NCBI GenBank assembly: GCA_020746835.1
Contig: JAGPNK010000021.1
Location: 62,001 to 126,000 of the forward strand
Direction of reading: 5' to 3'
DNA: 64,000 nt
DNA from: Stachybotrys elegans
Taxonomy: Eukaryota > Ascomycota > Sordariomycetes > Hypocreales > Stachybotryaceae
In this document: piece by piece, positions 11,933-23,529 of the stretch
Layout: every line of letters starts with the position of its first letter
Position numbering within the stretch: position 1 is the stretch's first letter
Made by a program: the position numbers and the translations under genes
Notes under the pieces: generated by a model
What the model saw: only the letters and a program-made list of their open reading frames with translations
Database searches by the model: none
Told to the model about the DNA's origin: nothing

Positions 11933-12389
11933 GGCGTCAACTCGCACATTTAAGAACTTGACAGCCTGGGACACTGGTCAGACGCTACGTGGTTGAGAAT
12001 GCAAAGCAGCTCCGTGATTCAAGATGTAATGAGGGGGGGTGGCTAGAATACCAACTGTTAAGGTAGTTGGAACACTGAATAAAGAGAAGTTGCGACTTCG
12101 CGAAAGCCAATAATACTTCGGGCTGGACCGACCAGCTGACAGACAAGCACAAATGGTCGCACTGAAAAGTAAACCCGCAACCAGCTGAATGTGCAGACGG
12201 TCATACATAGCAGCATCAAAGGTCATCTTGTAGAAGAAGAACAGTATTCCTGTATTCTCGCAGCTCCTAACTCTAACTAGTTACTCATCTCTTGTAAGAG
12301 GACAAGTAAGCAGTCCGATTTCAATCTGGGTCCTGATCCCCCTACATCACTCTGTCCTTCTTGGTAGTTTCATGTTGCCAATCAGCTAA
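11933..12389. other. Convergent 3' spacer
   Basis: About 460 nt between the convergent ends of the permease and dioxygenase genes. Only 3' untranslated sequence is expected and no gene is seen. Confidence 0.5.
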
Positions 12390-13669
12390 CTAAGCCTTGA
12401 AAGGCGTTTGGAAGGGCCGTTCAGCCTGTGGGGTAATCCTGGCTAGGTGCCTCCTTTCTCCAGTCTTCCAGTCGGCCAATGCAGAGTGCTGCGTAACACG
12501 ATTATCCCACACTACAACAGTGTCCTTCTCCCATCTAACGCGGACGTGAAAGTCAGCTCCATAGGCGAGATGGTTGTACAGGAACTTGAGAATTGCGTCG
12601 GACTCTTCCTTCTTTAGGCCGACAATTTCACGAGTGACTGTAATGTCTCGTTAGCCTATTCTTCTTTCCCAGAGTCTGTTGTTGTGACATCACAATCGCA
12701 GTCTGAAACTCACATCCTGGGTTGACATAGATTGCCTTCTCGCCGGTGACAGGATGAGTTCGGATGATAGGATGCTCATTCACCACAGGCTCCCTCCTGA
12801 GAATACCCCCTCGCTTTACCGAAGCTTCAGCCTGCTCAATAGCAGAATGAACAGCCTTGAGCCCATGCAGCCTCTCTTGGAACAGTGGGCTCAGCCGATT
12901 ATAAGCCTCCACGCCATCAGCGAAGAGCGTGTCGCCTCCTGTCGAAGGCAGGTCAAGGATGTAGAGAAAGGTAGTGCCTGGTGGTTGCTCCTCATAAGAT
13001 ACATCCGAGTGCCAGCCAACAGAACTGACCCTGTTAGCAAATATCCTATCATAGGTGTTATCTCCAGCGCTCCGGTGCACAAGGTGGATCTCCGGGTAGC
13101 CTTCGGGGCATCCCGATGCTGGATGAATATGATGGCGACCGAAGAAGCCTCCAATCCTAAGAGCCTCTGGGATCGGGAGTCTAGCAAAGTCTTGATTGCG
13201 GAAGGCTACCACCTTGCGCTCAGCCACCAGACGCGCAAGCTGAGACTTTCCTGCATCAGTGAGACTGCTAATCTGAATGCCGCGGACCTCAGATCCGATG
13301 GTAGGGGTAAGGTGGGATATTTCGACGCCGTCACCGAGAAGGTCGGGATAGGTTGGATCAGCTTGAGTGCCGGGGTCGATGTGGTCGAAAGGGGGGAGTG
13401 GAGGATATTTCTGCTCCGGGTCCCACGTTGGCAAGTATTTTTGGTACTGCAAATGCGTCAGACATGCGTATATCATCAAATCTCCAAGCTCTAAAGGCCC
13501 AAAGTCTGGGGGTGCATACCGTTGCCGGCGCAAAGTCTCCTGTGCCTTTTGTCTCAGCCTCCTTACTGAAACGCCTGATCCCGATCTGCTTGTAGTCATC
13601 TAGGGGCACAGCTGCCTTCTTGGTCGCCGGATGCTCTGCTGTAGTCGTCTCGACAGCAGAGGGAGCCAT
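12390..13669 (-). CDS. TauD/TfdA-type Fe(II)/2-oxoglutarate dioxygenase
   Basis: Cytosolic oxygenase of the sulfonate/alpha-ketoglutarate dioxygenase family (yeast Jlp1-like), which releases sulfite from alkyl sulfonates or hydroxylates related acids. Exons on the minus strand: 13669-13520, 13446-12714, 12637-12390, total 1131 nt, 376 residues. The facial triad is visible as HxD in GWHSDVS (about H196, D198) and the distal His in NRVTQHSALADW (about H345), with the 2-oxoglutarate-binding Arg in RRHLARITPQ. NPG|FTREIVGL across intron 2 is the standard family join. Introns are GTATGC...GCAG and GTGAGT...ACAG. It converges on a Seo1-type permease, which would suit uptake and use of an organosulfur or organic acid, but substrate is an inference. 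Confidence 0.9.
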
Positions 13670-15802
13670 TGTAAAGGGAAAGCTTTAATGGAATGTAAGA
13701 GATGCTGGGGATGCTTGAGAAGGTCTTGCGGTATGACATATAGATGCTAGGCTTCATCAAACAGGTCAAATCTGGGATTCTGGTCCATATATATGTCTTG
13801 CAGATGATTGTATCGAATACTCTGACCCCGCCCCCACGTTTCTTGTACTTATTGACCAGATGTCTTCGTCTGCTGTGCACAAATTGCGTGCGCTGTCGAG
13901 TCTATCACGTAACGTGAAGATCCTGTGGCAAGAGCATTCATTCGCGCGCAAACAAGTTACCACTTCACTCCGCTCCTCGTTTGGGATGCATAAATGCAAG
14001 ATAAAGTGGAATCTAGATCATGGCATCTCTTGACCATATCACGCCATACCACCATTTGAGATATTGATGGTTGGTAGTGATAAGCAGCGATATGAAATTC
14101 AGCCAATAATAAGAAGCACTATTCGTTAGCGATGTCCCTTTGGTCCTTACTCAACCTCCAGCAGCTTCAGAAATAGAGATTCATATTGGCTGATAGTTTT
14201 TGGACAGATCCATTGCCGTTGAACATTGTCAAAATAACCATCTAAAAGATTCAAGCTAATCGTAACATCATGGCCTCCAAGTTGCTGTGTTGCCCAATTA
14301 AACTTCCAAGATGCTGATGTCAAGCTACTACCTCCACGCCCGTGAGATAACCGACTTATAGCTTGCCAGATGACCATTAACCGTCCGATGTACGCCACAC
14401 TAGCTACCTCCAAAGCTCCAGTGATTTAGATACCTTTTCCGGGCACATGTGGCGGACAATTTTGCTCATGGGTCTTTTATTCTATTCTTCCCCGACAGAT
14501 CTCACAGCTTCTTCCCTATGGTTTTGACTTACCAGAGTGAGGGAGGAGTATTTTCTTTGGTGCAATTCTCCTTTGTTAGAGCAGTGCAAGATGAAGAAAA
14601 GAAAACTGGTGTGTGCGAACGGTGATGCTTCCACACTTGCCAGGTTATCAGAACAGATTAAGACGACGATGGGATCGTCAGACTCCCAGTGGTCACCAGT
14701 TCTTTCCTATTACTTTGATACTTATTGTCTGTGCGCCTCAAACCACTGTTACCCATCCTGTTGCGCCCAGGGTAAGGAATTCTCGCATCTCAACCACCCG
14801 AGGAGCATGTTTCAGATGTTAGACAAGCGACGGCCCTTTCCTGCGTGCCAGTCAATGTGATGACCCTAGCGAAGTGGAAAATGTCCCATTTACAGATACC
14901 CAGTGTCGCCACAATACCAGCTGACTGCATAGACCCTTCGCTATTTCTGTCGCAACTCCACGGGCGGTGGGTGAGAATGAGACCAGACGCAACCATCCAT
15001 AGCCACGGAGAAACACTGCGTACCTAAGTAGCCTAACCCTGCGTACGTGGACCGAATGCAGGTCAGACCGGGTAGGGCTTGGCGCGGATCCCCCAGATGA
15101 TCAAAGCTACTACACGCATGGATATTTAACGCGACCAGATTTCCGACCCAATTGCAGCGGACAGCTAGCTTGATGATCTCATAACAAGGCAGAGATCTCG
15201 GGAGGTAGACGTCCAATATATTTCCCTTTGACACTCGTTACTAATACTGGCCTGGCTAACGATTTGGTGTTCATGGTACTGCTTAGAATCAAGGAAGGAA
15301 CTATTTGTCTGGCCAAAATCATATTGGCAGTCATCCGTGGAGCCACAGATGAAAACAGTAATGACTTCATGGTGTTTGCATTCATGCCGTGTCTTACTCT
15401 TGGAATGTGAAACCAAGGGACTGCCCGAACGTGCCGGCAAGGGCAATCGCCAAGCCGCGTACCAGACCTCCCTTCTCACTGGAAACCCGGTAACTAATAC
15501 ATCCCATTCCTCTGTACTGTATGATTGGCATCCCCTTCTTTCTTGAGTTCCCCCCTACGTGTCTTCTACCCGCCCCTAAAAACTCCTGTCCGCTTCGTAT
15601 TGTTTTCTAGGTTTTCCTTTCCCTACCGATTTATCCATCCAATGCTCCTACATTTTGCTCTGCCGCATCTCGTACTGTACCCCTCAAGCAAATTATCGGC
15701 GTCGTCAACACTATGATTGGATTCCCCCGCTCATGCATCTAGTTTATTCGTTTTGGTGCTTCTGTCATAGCCAAAGGTTCCTTGCACTTCTGCACATTAT
15801 TT
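13670..15802. other. Long intergenic spacer (2.1 kb)
   Basis: Between divergent genes, so it holds both promoters. A minus-strand open stretch at about 14413-14149 (88 codons, TTG start, AT-rich codons) reads somewhat like protein but I recognise no family and see no splice partners. Nothing else is supported. Confidence 0.45.
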
Positions 15803-17401
15803 ATGAATGGATACGCCCCCCTCAAAAGCTCCTACCCCGACGGGGAAACGATGATTCTCGAGGACCGATACGTTTCGGATATAGAGAGCGAAAGCGGACA
15901 TGGAGATGTTGACACTCGCACAGCGTTCCCACGGTGGGCTGCTGTTATAACGGTCCCTATGCTTGGAGCTTCCTGGCGCATGCTTACTCGTCTCCTCGTC
16001 TTTTCGATACCCAGTTTCTTGCAGCCCCGTCACATCCACGAACCCATCCGCTCGGGTAAACCTGCCCCGACGGCTTACCTTAATGGGCTACGTGGCTTGG
16101 CTGCCCTCTTTGTCTACATTTTCCACTACTCTTACCAGGCATACAACGTCAATGAGGGCTGGGGCTGCGATGAGACCAATTATCACTTCCTCAAGCTACC
16201 ATTCATCCGCATTCTCTACGGGGGGCCTGCAGCAGTCAGCATTTTCTTTGTCCTCTCAGGTTATACCTTATCGTACAAGACTTCTCAGCTGATCCAGAGT
16301 CATTCATATGCCGAGTTTGTCAATACCATAAGCTCTCTAGCGTTTCGTCGTGGTATCCGGCTATTCCTACCTCCTGCTGCCTCGACAACTATCATCATCT
16401 GTCTAATACGACTTGGTGTATATGAGCACAACGAGGAGTTTGCTCACAATAAGACATATATGAGATATTACGATGAGGAACATCCTCACCGTATGGATAC
16501 AGCTTCCGAGCAGTGGAGTACCTTATGGTGGCTGGCTCTCCATGTCTTTGATTGGGACAGAACACCTCCACCCACAAGTAAGTCTATTCCTACGAGTTTT
16601 GTATAGGGGAAAGCCTAATAGCGTGGCATTTTAGACTTCGATGGACATCTATGGACGATACCTGTCGAGTTCCGTTGCTCTCTCTATCTATTCATCACTG
16701 TCATTGGAACTGCGCGCCTTCAGACCAAATGGCGATTCCTTGCTGTTACTGGACTTATATGGATCATATACCGAAACTGCAACTGGCCGCTTATGCTCTT
16801 CCTATGCGGTATGCTTATCGCCGAGCTCGACCATATCCGCGGTGCCCACGTCCCCCCTACCTCTTCACTAGATCAGAGGCCCAACCCCCTTTCGCCATCC
16901 ATTTGGGGTCGAATGATGACCTGGCTTTGGAGTCTGGTCAGCATCCTTGGTTTCTATTTGATTTGTCAGCCTCAAGCTCGGGCTGAAATTACACCTGGCT
17001 GGATCTACCTGTCGTCCTTGATCCCTGAGTGGTGGCAAGATGCTCCCTTCCGCTATTGGCAGTCAATGGGCGCTGTTATCTTCGTCCTTGCTATAGGCTA
17101 CAGCCCTGCCTGGCAGCAGTTCTTCAACAATGCATTCATACAATACTTGGGCAAGATTTCATATGCCCTCTACCTTATACATGGGCCTACTATACATTCT
17201 CTAGGTTTTATGTTTGAGAGGTGGGCCTTTAGTCTGACTGGAATAGAGGACGACTGGAGTTTCAACACCGCCTTTATCCTAGGTGCTGTCCTTTCGACTT
17301 CGATGGTTATTTGGTGCGCCGATGTCTTTTGGAGGGCCGTTGACATCCCGGCTATCCAGTTTGCTAAATGGGTGGAGGGGAGGCTTATTGTCAAAAGTTA
17401 G
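15803..17401 (+). CDS. Acyltransferase 3 family membrane protein
   Basis: Integral membrane O-acyltransferase of the acyltransferase-3 family, which moves acyl groups to sugars, lipids or secondary metabolites. Two exons, 15803-16577 and 16635-17401, joined by a 57-nt GTAAGT...TTTAG intron, give 513 residues. The family opening NGLRGLAALFVYIFHYSY (with the catalytic His in FHYSY), then IFFVLSGYTLSYK, FRRGIRLFLP, the LWTIPVEFRCSLYLF segment, LGKISYALYLIHG and multiple hydrophobic spans are all present. I chose ATG 15803; upstream in-frame codons exist but no earlier ATG. A second in-frame ATG lies 23 codons down. The neighbour at 17504 is convergent. Substrate unknown. Confidence 0.9.
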
Positions 17402-17503
17402 ACAGGACGTGCGTGGGTTTTAATATGAGAGGTCGGTAGATGCCAGAAAGAAGCATTTCGGTACATAGAAATAGAAAGACTGTTGTAGGATTGCTGCCAG
17501 CAT

Positions 17504-18985
17504 CTACCCGAAATACAAATTAATAGGCAAATCATGATACATCTGGTAGTCAAATTCGTTACTCCATTCCACCACAAACAGCTTTGTCAAAGCAACGACT
17601 CCCTGTAGACCGAATTCTCTTTCTGGTAGTGTCCAGAAGCTCACCTCGTCTAGCCTTGAGACAGGCCAGTCATCTACTAGTGCAAGAACAATCTCCGTCA
17701 CCACCCGAACAAGGTCACCCGAGTTTCCTCCTCCGGCCAGAATGGCTGATGCTGCCATATCACCCATATTGTTGCGGACGAATGACGGATTCCAACCACG
17801 ACGGTCCAAGAGATGGGGCTTCTCGTTACATGTCCGCTTAAGCAGATCTGCCAACTCTTTGCGATGCTGATCCATGACTGGCTTGGCGTAGGCAACGAGG
17901 ATGTCTTTCAGGCCTCTATGAATGCTCCACGAAAGAGAGGCCCAAGGAAGGTGGTCGAGTGCTTTCTTTATGATCTCCTCTTCTGTTTTGGGTATAATGA
18001 ATTGGGTTTTCTTCCCCTTTTCGGTAGAAGGCACCAAAAGAACAAGCCCATCTGGAGGGGCGACTTGGTCTGTTTGTCGTGCATACATAAAGTCCACCTC
18101 AAAGACTTTCCCGCCCATCATGTTGAAAAGATGGCGACTTCCATGCGCTCCAGGAAACCCTTTGGCGACATGTTCCAAATTGTAAGTTCCCGGAGGTTTT
18201 CGGCCGCAAAACGCAACCTGAAACTCACCAGCCTCAGAGCTAATGATGCCACAAACCATCTGTATGCAACGATCAACTCTCTGCTTGAACGACACGGGAT
18301 AGACGTCGGTAGCAGCACTGTGAGAATCATGCGGCGCGAAGCTGACAACAGCCTCCTGGCCGATTTGCCAGGTAATGTACCACTGACCACTATACGAGCC
18401 ATAGCCAGCGCGGAACCCGGCTGCATCGCAGTACTGAAAGACGACGCGGGCATTGGTTATGCACATCATGGTGACAAGTGTGGTGCGGGAAATAGTGATG
18501 CATGCATGCCGTTGGTGGCGAATAAGGGGCTGCTGCTCAAGGGGAGACCATTCGCAGTTGAAAGGAGTGAGTCTTCCGGAACGCTTTGTTACCGCTGCAT
18601 CATCGGACGCCTTCTCGGCCTGGCCGTCACTTGTCGGATTCACCCGCTTTGGGGCATGGATGTTAAATATGGATAGTATGACAGCCCAGCCGGCCTTTCC
18701 AGAGGGCCTCAACGGGACGCGAACGACATGCAGCGTCTGTTTGTTGCAAAACCCCGCAGACAAGTTTGCAGAGATGGACGGCCCTTGCAGAGGCGGCTTC
18801 ACAATACGCCACCAGGGGAAAGCAGCCTGGCGCTCGAACCAAACGCCCAGGTACTCGACCGTCCGATGCTCATGAAATGGGTCCATCTTGTCGTTGATGG
18901 CACTCGCCTGGGAGATCAGACCACCGAGGCCGATGGTGGTAGCGGCAAAGGAGAGCCATCCTGCGGTGCTAGAGGAGTAGTCCAT
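17504..18985 (-). CDS. Conserved fungal protein of unknown function (493 aa)
   Basis: A single uninterrupted frame of 493 codons from ATG at 18985. I recognise no catalytic motif. The first ~35 residues include a hydrophobic stretch (WLSFAATTIGLGGLISQAS) that could be a membrane anchor. The body has Trp-rich and Cys-containing segments (WERQ-like, NCEWSPLEQQ, GQWYITWQIG) and the tail is WSNEFDYQMYHDLPINLYFG. Length, codon use and lack of stops argue strongly that it is a real gene. It converges on the acyltransferase gene with about 100 nt between stops and is divergent from the MYND/RNase H gene, 413 nt away. Confidence 0.75.
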   Translation of the reverse strand: MDYSSSTAGWLSFAATTIGLGGLISQASAINDKMDPFHEHRTVEYLGVWFERQAAFPWWRIVKPPLQGPSISANLSAGFCNKQTLHVVRVPLRPSGKAGWAVILSIFNIHAPKRVNPTSDGQAEKASDDAAVTKRSGRLTPFNCEWSPLEQQPLIRHQRHACITISRTTLVTMMCITNARVVFQYCDAAGFRAGYGSYSGQWYITWQIGQEAVVSFAPHDSHSAATDVYPVSFKQRVDRCIQMVCGIISSEAGEFQVAFCGRKPPGTYNLEHVAKGFPGAHGSRHLFNMMGGKVFEVDFMYARQTDQVAPPDGLVLLVPSTEKGKKTQFIIPKTEEEIIKKALDHLPWASLSWSIHRGLKDILVAYAKPVMDQHRKELADLLKRTCNEKPHLLDRRGWNPSFVRNNMGDMAASAILAGGGNSGDLVRVVTEIVLALVDDWPVSRLDEVSFWTLPEREFGLQGVVALTKLFVVEWSNEFDYQMYHDLPINLYFG

Positions 18986-19398
18986 GGCTTAGGCCGGTAG
19001 GGTCCATTGGCACGATGCGGGGAGTGAAAATCAGGCTCCTATGAAATTTCGATCGATACTTGCCTAGAAGCTTGCTTACCACCTTCCTAATATTGACATC
19101 GCATGGGTATGATTTATTACCAGCAACCCAGTATGTACCTTATCCAGACACATCCTACGGAATACTCCTCGACATTTTTTTTTACTGGGTTAAATTAAAT
19201 ACAGATTGGGTTGGTCCATAATCTGCTAATTAAGTCTCGTTCTCAACCCCTCTAGTGCAGAACGAGGCTCCTTTGCCATGTGAATAGTGCCTTAGGCATC
19301 CAGGTTCCAAGCTAATCAATGTATTTCCCCACCTCTATTGACCGTTCATCCATGAAGTCCTTTCTTAACTCTCTAACTTGAGGCACGAGTTTAATGCA
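18986..19398. promoter_or_regulatory. Divergent promoter region
   Basis: 413 nt between the starts of the 493-codon gene (minus) and the MYND/RNase H gene (plus). It holds a T9-type run near 19171 and AT-rich TTAAATTAAATACAG. No specific site is assignable. Confidence 0.4.
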
Positions 19399-21849
19399 AT
19401 GGACTACAGCAATATCATCGGAAGAAGCCTCTACGGCCGTTATGCTGCGAAGGGTTGTTTCGTATGCAACAAACGAGAAGGAACCCTCCGCTGCAGCGGC
19501 TGCCGGGTCATCAACTATTGTGGCAGGCAGCACCAGGCCAGCCATCGCCCAAGACACAAGGCAGCATGCCAGAGCATCAAGAAGACCCGAGAGAAGTTGG
19601 AGTCCGAGACGGCAATTCTCCAAGCATTCCCCGGCGACGTCTTCACGCCGTCTGACCTTTTCAATACCGGGGTGGGCCTTTTCTGGGGCATAACCGAAAC
19701 CCGCGATTACATGAGGGCACGGTTTGCAGCCGCAGAGGCACTCATTCATGCCGCCACGCCCGTCGCCGTCGGAGAAGCACTTGCGCACTTTACGGACATG
19801 CTGCGTCTCTGCAGAAGCGACAACCTCGGTGTTCGTGATATCATTCCTAATCTGCTGCTCAGGCTTGGCCGGGAACAAGAATGCTACGACTTTCTTAAAT
19901 GGTGGGCGGTCATAGGTAGCAACTCCAAATATGATTGGAGTAATACGACACTGCCGTATCTGGATATCCACAACGCAGATGCTTTTGAACCTGTCGACGT
20001 CTTCCGCTCGATGCTTCCGGATCTTAGCCACGTTGTGACACTCACGCTTCTCAAGCTCCGCATGCTACTCGATCTTCAAGCACTGGAATCTTCCTTTGAG
20101 GATATCTATGGAGGGAGCAATGGTCTCGATCTGGATTCCTCGGACGAGTCGGATATCGGCATGAGTGGAATCGACCGACCCCTTGGGAAGCTTGTACGCG
20201 CAAGGTTTCGGGGAAGGGGAAGACACAATATTTCGGGCCAAGTCAAGATTCTGGAGGCTCAGTACCATAAGCTTTGTGACGTCGTGCACCAAAGAAATCC
20301 CTATTTCTGGGAAACTTTGGTCGACGAAGCAGATGATCTCCCGCGTCTGCCACAGTCTTACACCATGGGTAGTCTAGAGGAGGCAGAACTAGCCGTGCGT
20401 AACTGCAGACAGGCCTGGATTGAGTCTGAGGACGCAGTTTTGATGGTCTCCGCGGATACACGCAAGTTTGCTCGTCCACACCAAGGCGTTACATCTAGGT
20501 CTGTGGTCAAAGGCGTTGGAGCCTTACCGAGAAGCTTTACGGGAGGTTCGGAGTCCTTGAAAAGACCCTTTACAGGATCCGCGCTTCCGACGAGATTCAG
20601 CCCTCCATCCCCAACGTCGTCTCCGATTCAACTTTTCCCCGCCACCTCCTGCGATGCGACGCCTGCGGGGCTCGGCAGGGCTACCCGGTTTATCTGTGTC
20701 AATGATAAGGAACATGCCCTTGTTTATGTGGATGGCGCATGTATGGATAACGGACAGCAGAACTCCCAGGCCGGCTGGGCTGCTGTACGAGGGCCACCAG
20801 AAGGTTCCGGGGGCAACCGCGATCACAAGGTATCTGGTCGATTAGAAGACCATGAATCACTCAAGGCGACCAGCAACCGGGCTGAGCTGTATGCAGCCTT
20901 GTCTGCCCTGCGCTTATTTAACTGGTCGAGCGAGGGATTCACTCGGCTTGTCATTACAACCGACTCGTCGTACGTCGTTGACGGTGCTACTGGCTGGGTC
21001 AAGAGCTGGCTGCGAAACGGCTGGACAAAGACATCCGGTGGCGATGTCAAGAATAAAGACTTATGGGAACAGTTCTTGGGTGAGATAGAGTGGTCGAAGA
21101 ACAGTGGACTATCTGTGCAACTATGGAATATCCCAAGGGAGCTGAACAGCGAGGCGGACACAGCAGCCAAAGCTGCGGCTAGATCACCTGGCCAACCGAA
21201 ATCTTCTGGCAGCGCCAGAAACGCTTCATCTGGCTTCGGCGCGGCGGACGCTGGCAAACTTGGTCGGTTCCTTGGCATAGCCCTGGATTTCGAGCCCCCA
21301 AACGAATTGCTCAGGGGCCTTGTATCTCAAGTCACGGCGAAAGTGAGCTTGGAGTGGGCCACAACACAAGAGTCTGCTTTGAGCTTACTGACCCAGAGGC
21401 AACCGTTGTCCGTCATTTTGATTACCGATGCAGCTCTTACTCGACGGAGAAAAGTGTGGGACGCCGTCATTGACCAAATCTTGCAGGGGGCTACAGCAGT
21501 CATTACAGGCTTTTTTAGTACCATGTCAACTTCTGGCGAGTTTGATCGCTTCTTCGCCAGGCTCGGCCTGCCCTGGGAGAAAGGATCATACTACAGAGCT
21601 ACGATGCAGTTGAACCGAAATGCAGTCGACCATCGTGTGGCCTGCCACCTCCCATTCTCTTGCAACCAAAAGGTTGTGTACGTCAAAAATGTGGACAGCT
21701 CAGCAGTTTGGTATACAGATGGCAGCTCCAGTGAAGCAGGGATTGCATTTGCTCAGGTTGGGAAAGGGAGACTGGGATATATTGGGGACGTGAACTTTCA
21801 GCAGGAGTCTCATATCATAGCTTTAGCCATGTGTGGTCTTCTGGGCTAA
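19399..21849 (+). CDS. MYND zinc finger + RNase H domain protein
   Basis: 816 residues in one exon from ATG 19399 (an out-of-frame ATG sits 5 nt before). Residues 20-57 form a MYND zinc finger, with ligands C20, C23, C32, C35, C41, H45, H53 and C57, a protein-protein interaction module. Residues about 438-600 are an RNase H type 1 domain with the four acidic catalytic residues in place: D445 (YVDGAC), E496 (RAELYAALSALR), D522 (TTDSSYV) and D587 (NSEADTAA), so cleavage of the RNA strand of RNA:DNA hybrids is predicted. The C-terminal ~200 residues (LGRFLGIALDFEPPNELL, ITDAALTRRRKVWDAVI, YTDGSSSEAGIAFAQVGKG, GYIGDVNFQQES) look like a separate alpha/beta domain, perhaps class I glutaminase-like; I am unsure. 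No retroelement context is seen around it. Confidence 0.88.
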   Translation: MDYSNIIGRSLYGRYAAKGCFVCNKREGTLRCSGCRVINYCGRQHQASHRPRHKAACQSIKKTREKLESETAILQAFPGDVFTPSDLFNTGVGLFWGITETRDYMRARFAAAEALIHAATPVAVGEALAHFTDMLRLCRSDNLGVRDIIPNLLLRLGREQECYDFLKWWAVIGSNSKYDWSNTTLPYLDIHNADAFEPVDVFRSMLPDLSHVVTLTLLKLRMLLDLQALESSFEDIYGGSNGLDLDSSDESDIGMSGIDRPLGKLVRARFRGRGRHNISGQVKILEAQYHKLCDVVHQRNPYFWETLVDEADDLPRLPQSYTMGSLEEAELAVRNCRQAWIESEDAVLMVSADTRKFARPHQGVTSRSVVKGVGALPRSFTGGSESLKRPFTGSALPTRFSPPSPTSSPIQLFPATSCDATPAGLGRATRFICVNDKEHALVYVDGACMDNGQQNSQAGWAAVRGPPEGSGGNRDHKVSGRLEDHESLKATSNRAELYAALSALRLFNWSSEGFTRLVITTDSSYVVDGATGWVKSWLRNGWTKTSGGDVKNKDLWEQFLGEIEWSKNSGLSVQLWNIPRELNSEADTAAKAAARSPGQPKSSGSARNASSGFGAADAGKLGRFLGIALDFEPPNELLRGLVSQVTAKVSLEWATTQESALSLLTQRQPLSVILITDAALTRRRKVWDAVIDQILQGATAVITGFFSTMSTSGEFDRFFARLGLPWEKGSYYRATMQLNRNAVDHRVACHLPFSCNQKVVYVKNVDSSAVWYTDGSSSEAGIAFAQVGKGRLGYIGDVNFQQESHIIALAMCGLLG

Positions 21850-22914
21850 CTGGCCCTCTTAATCCGTAGCTAAGTTGTTTCTCAGGCTCGCCCTAGGCTC
21901 TTTTCAAGAACGTGTGCATTGAACAATGAAGTATTAACGGAATCCATATCTTCTCTCCTCAAAGTCCCGTAGCTTCAAAAGGTTGGCGCTAGCAGTAGAC
22001 GGAATGGAATGACCAAAACAATCGACGGCTACTTTGTCTCTCTTGGAAGGGCTGAGAACCTATAATGTGGGATTTCCCCTTCGTGTGCCCCAATGGGATA
22101 CAGACCAGTGACTTCGAGGAGGCCCCCTCTGACGATAAAACAATATTAGATCAATAGATAACAATTGGTTAGAAAATACACTCGATTGAGAAAAGCTGAG
22201 AACCCATTAAAGCCAATGGTAGATCCTTTTAGGACGAGAGCAGGCAGCGAGTTTTGTGTTGTTTTGAAGATGGGAATCAATCATGCGCAATAGAAAACAC
22301 CGGCTCATAGCATGTCAGTGCGTGGAACAGCTTCGGGTTGGGATGAGACGGCTTGAAGGAAGCGATTGGGGACTAAATACAAGATACGCTTTTGAATTGA
22401 CAACAATCCACTGGAAAACCATGTAGATTTAACCAGAGTGTCCTTCTTGTACATGGTTAAACGACTCTATCGGAATACCCCTGGACTATAGCTCAACGCT
22501 TCATCTTGGTTACTTTTTAGTATTGCCATTATATGTAAGGGGGACAGTATCGTCCAGTCAGAGATACACTGATGGGTGCATAGGCCATGGCCCATAGTAA
22601 CGTTTTCAACCCTGGCAAAATACCATTATCGATACAGTAAAAGGAACCATAAACTGCGTTGCTCAAGTCCTTCTAGATCGCGTTGCTTCCATGACCGTCC
22701 CACCTTGTAAAGCACTCTCCATGAGTATCGCCGCGGCAGACATGCAGAATAGATGGGTGGATCAGTCGTCGCTGATGCTTGGATCGCCATTGTAGGATGA
22801 AAGAGACAACTGCCTCCAGAGATATTCACATGCCGAAGCCGTACCTCGACTCCCATGGGACCAACAGTGCTCCATTAACGTCCCTTGGACGCTTTATTTG
22901 CAAATACTGATGAC
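21850..22914. other. Intergenic spacer with repeat copy B
   Basis: Contains repeat copy B and its flanking duplications at 22051-22210. The other short frames, including a 76-codon minus frame at 22626-22856, have no recognisable features. Confidence 0.5.
22051..22210 (+). repeat. Dispersed SINE-like repeat, copy B, with flanking direct repeats
   Basis: The element runs 22066-22194, from TGTGGGATTTCC to GATTGAGAAAA. It is flanked by GCTGAGAACCTATAA (22051-22065) and GCTGAGAACCCATTAA (22195-22210), an imperfect ~15-bp direct repeat like a target-site duplication. Inside it aligns end to end with copy C, including ATCAATAGATAACAATTGG and TTAGAAAAT. No tRNA-like A/B boxes and no open frame are visible. 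Confidence 0.85.
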
Positions 22915-23277
22915 TTAGCTTGATGAATTGGCAGGCCGGCCGCAATTCAGCTGGCGGGCTTCCAAGCCGGACTCCGTTTCGTTGAACATGGCAGCCTCGA
23001 ACTCCTCAAGGTCCGCCAGGGCATATGCAGTAATATAACCACTGTCCGACTCAAAATACTCAACAATATCCCACCCGTTCTTCTTGATCTGAGCGGGAGG
23101 AGGCCCAGCAGCTCGAGCGAGCCCAGGCGCTGTCTTATCAGCATGTTCGATGTCTTCCTAGGGGAAGCTCGTTGCTAGTCTGGGTGTGGGGAGAGCTGTA
23201 TCCTTTAGTGGAGGCAAGTATCTTCGCAGGCTAACGGCGAGGAACAGAGTTAGTAGGGTGGGGAGAGGAAGAACCAT
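22915..23277 (-). CDS. Possible small secreted protein (one intron) or pseudogene
   Basis: Minus-strand ATG at 23277 opens a signal-like MVLPLPTLLTLFLA. Splicing out 23235-23158 (GTTAGC...CCTAG, 78 nt, phase 0) joins it to a second exon 23157-22915, giving 94 residues: a helical, Glu/Ala-rich stretch (NGWDIVEYFESDSGYITAY, ADLEEFEAAMF) and a short tail with one Cys. Without splicing the same frame is open apart from a single TAG at the putative acceptor, so the alternative is a ~120-codon gene with one nonsense mutation. I recognise no family. Evidence is the signal peptide, splice signals and protein-like composition only. Confidence 0.4.
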
Positions 23278-23529
23278 GGTGATCCTAGTGGTTTTCTTGA
23301 TTCAGAGCCATACTGGTTGGTGCTGTACCATTCTTCATTCAGACGGGATTGAAGGCTGTAGTTCTACCTAACCCAGCCCAATTGCTTGGTGATCAGCTAC
23401 TTTATTCTCAGGACTCATGTTTAATGGTGTCTATCTTTGGTATGGATTAAACAAGGAGAAAACCGATGGTCGTTGAGGGATGAAGGATTGCCAAGACTAG
23501 TTGTTAGTAACCAAATCATAGCTATTACC
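23278..23529. other. Short spacer
   Basis: Nothing supported. Confidence 0.4.

Noticed and set aside
12754..13494. Plus-strand open frame of 246 codons
   Set aside because: Antisense shadow of the TauD-type dioxygenase, which has motifs and splice sites.
17813..18676. Plus-strand open frame of 287 codons
   Set aside because: Antisense to the intact 493-codon frame and without motifs.
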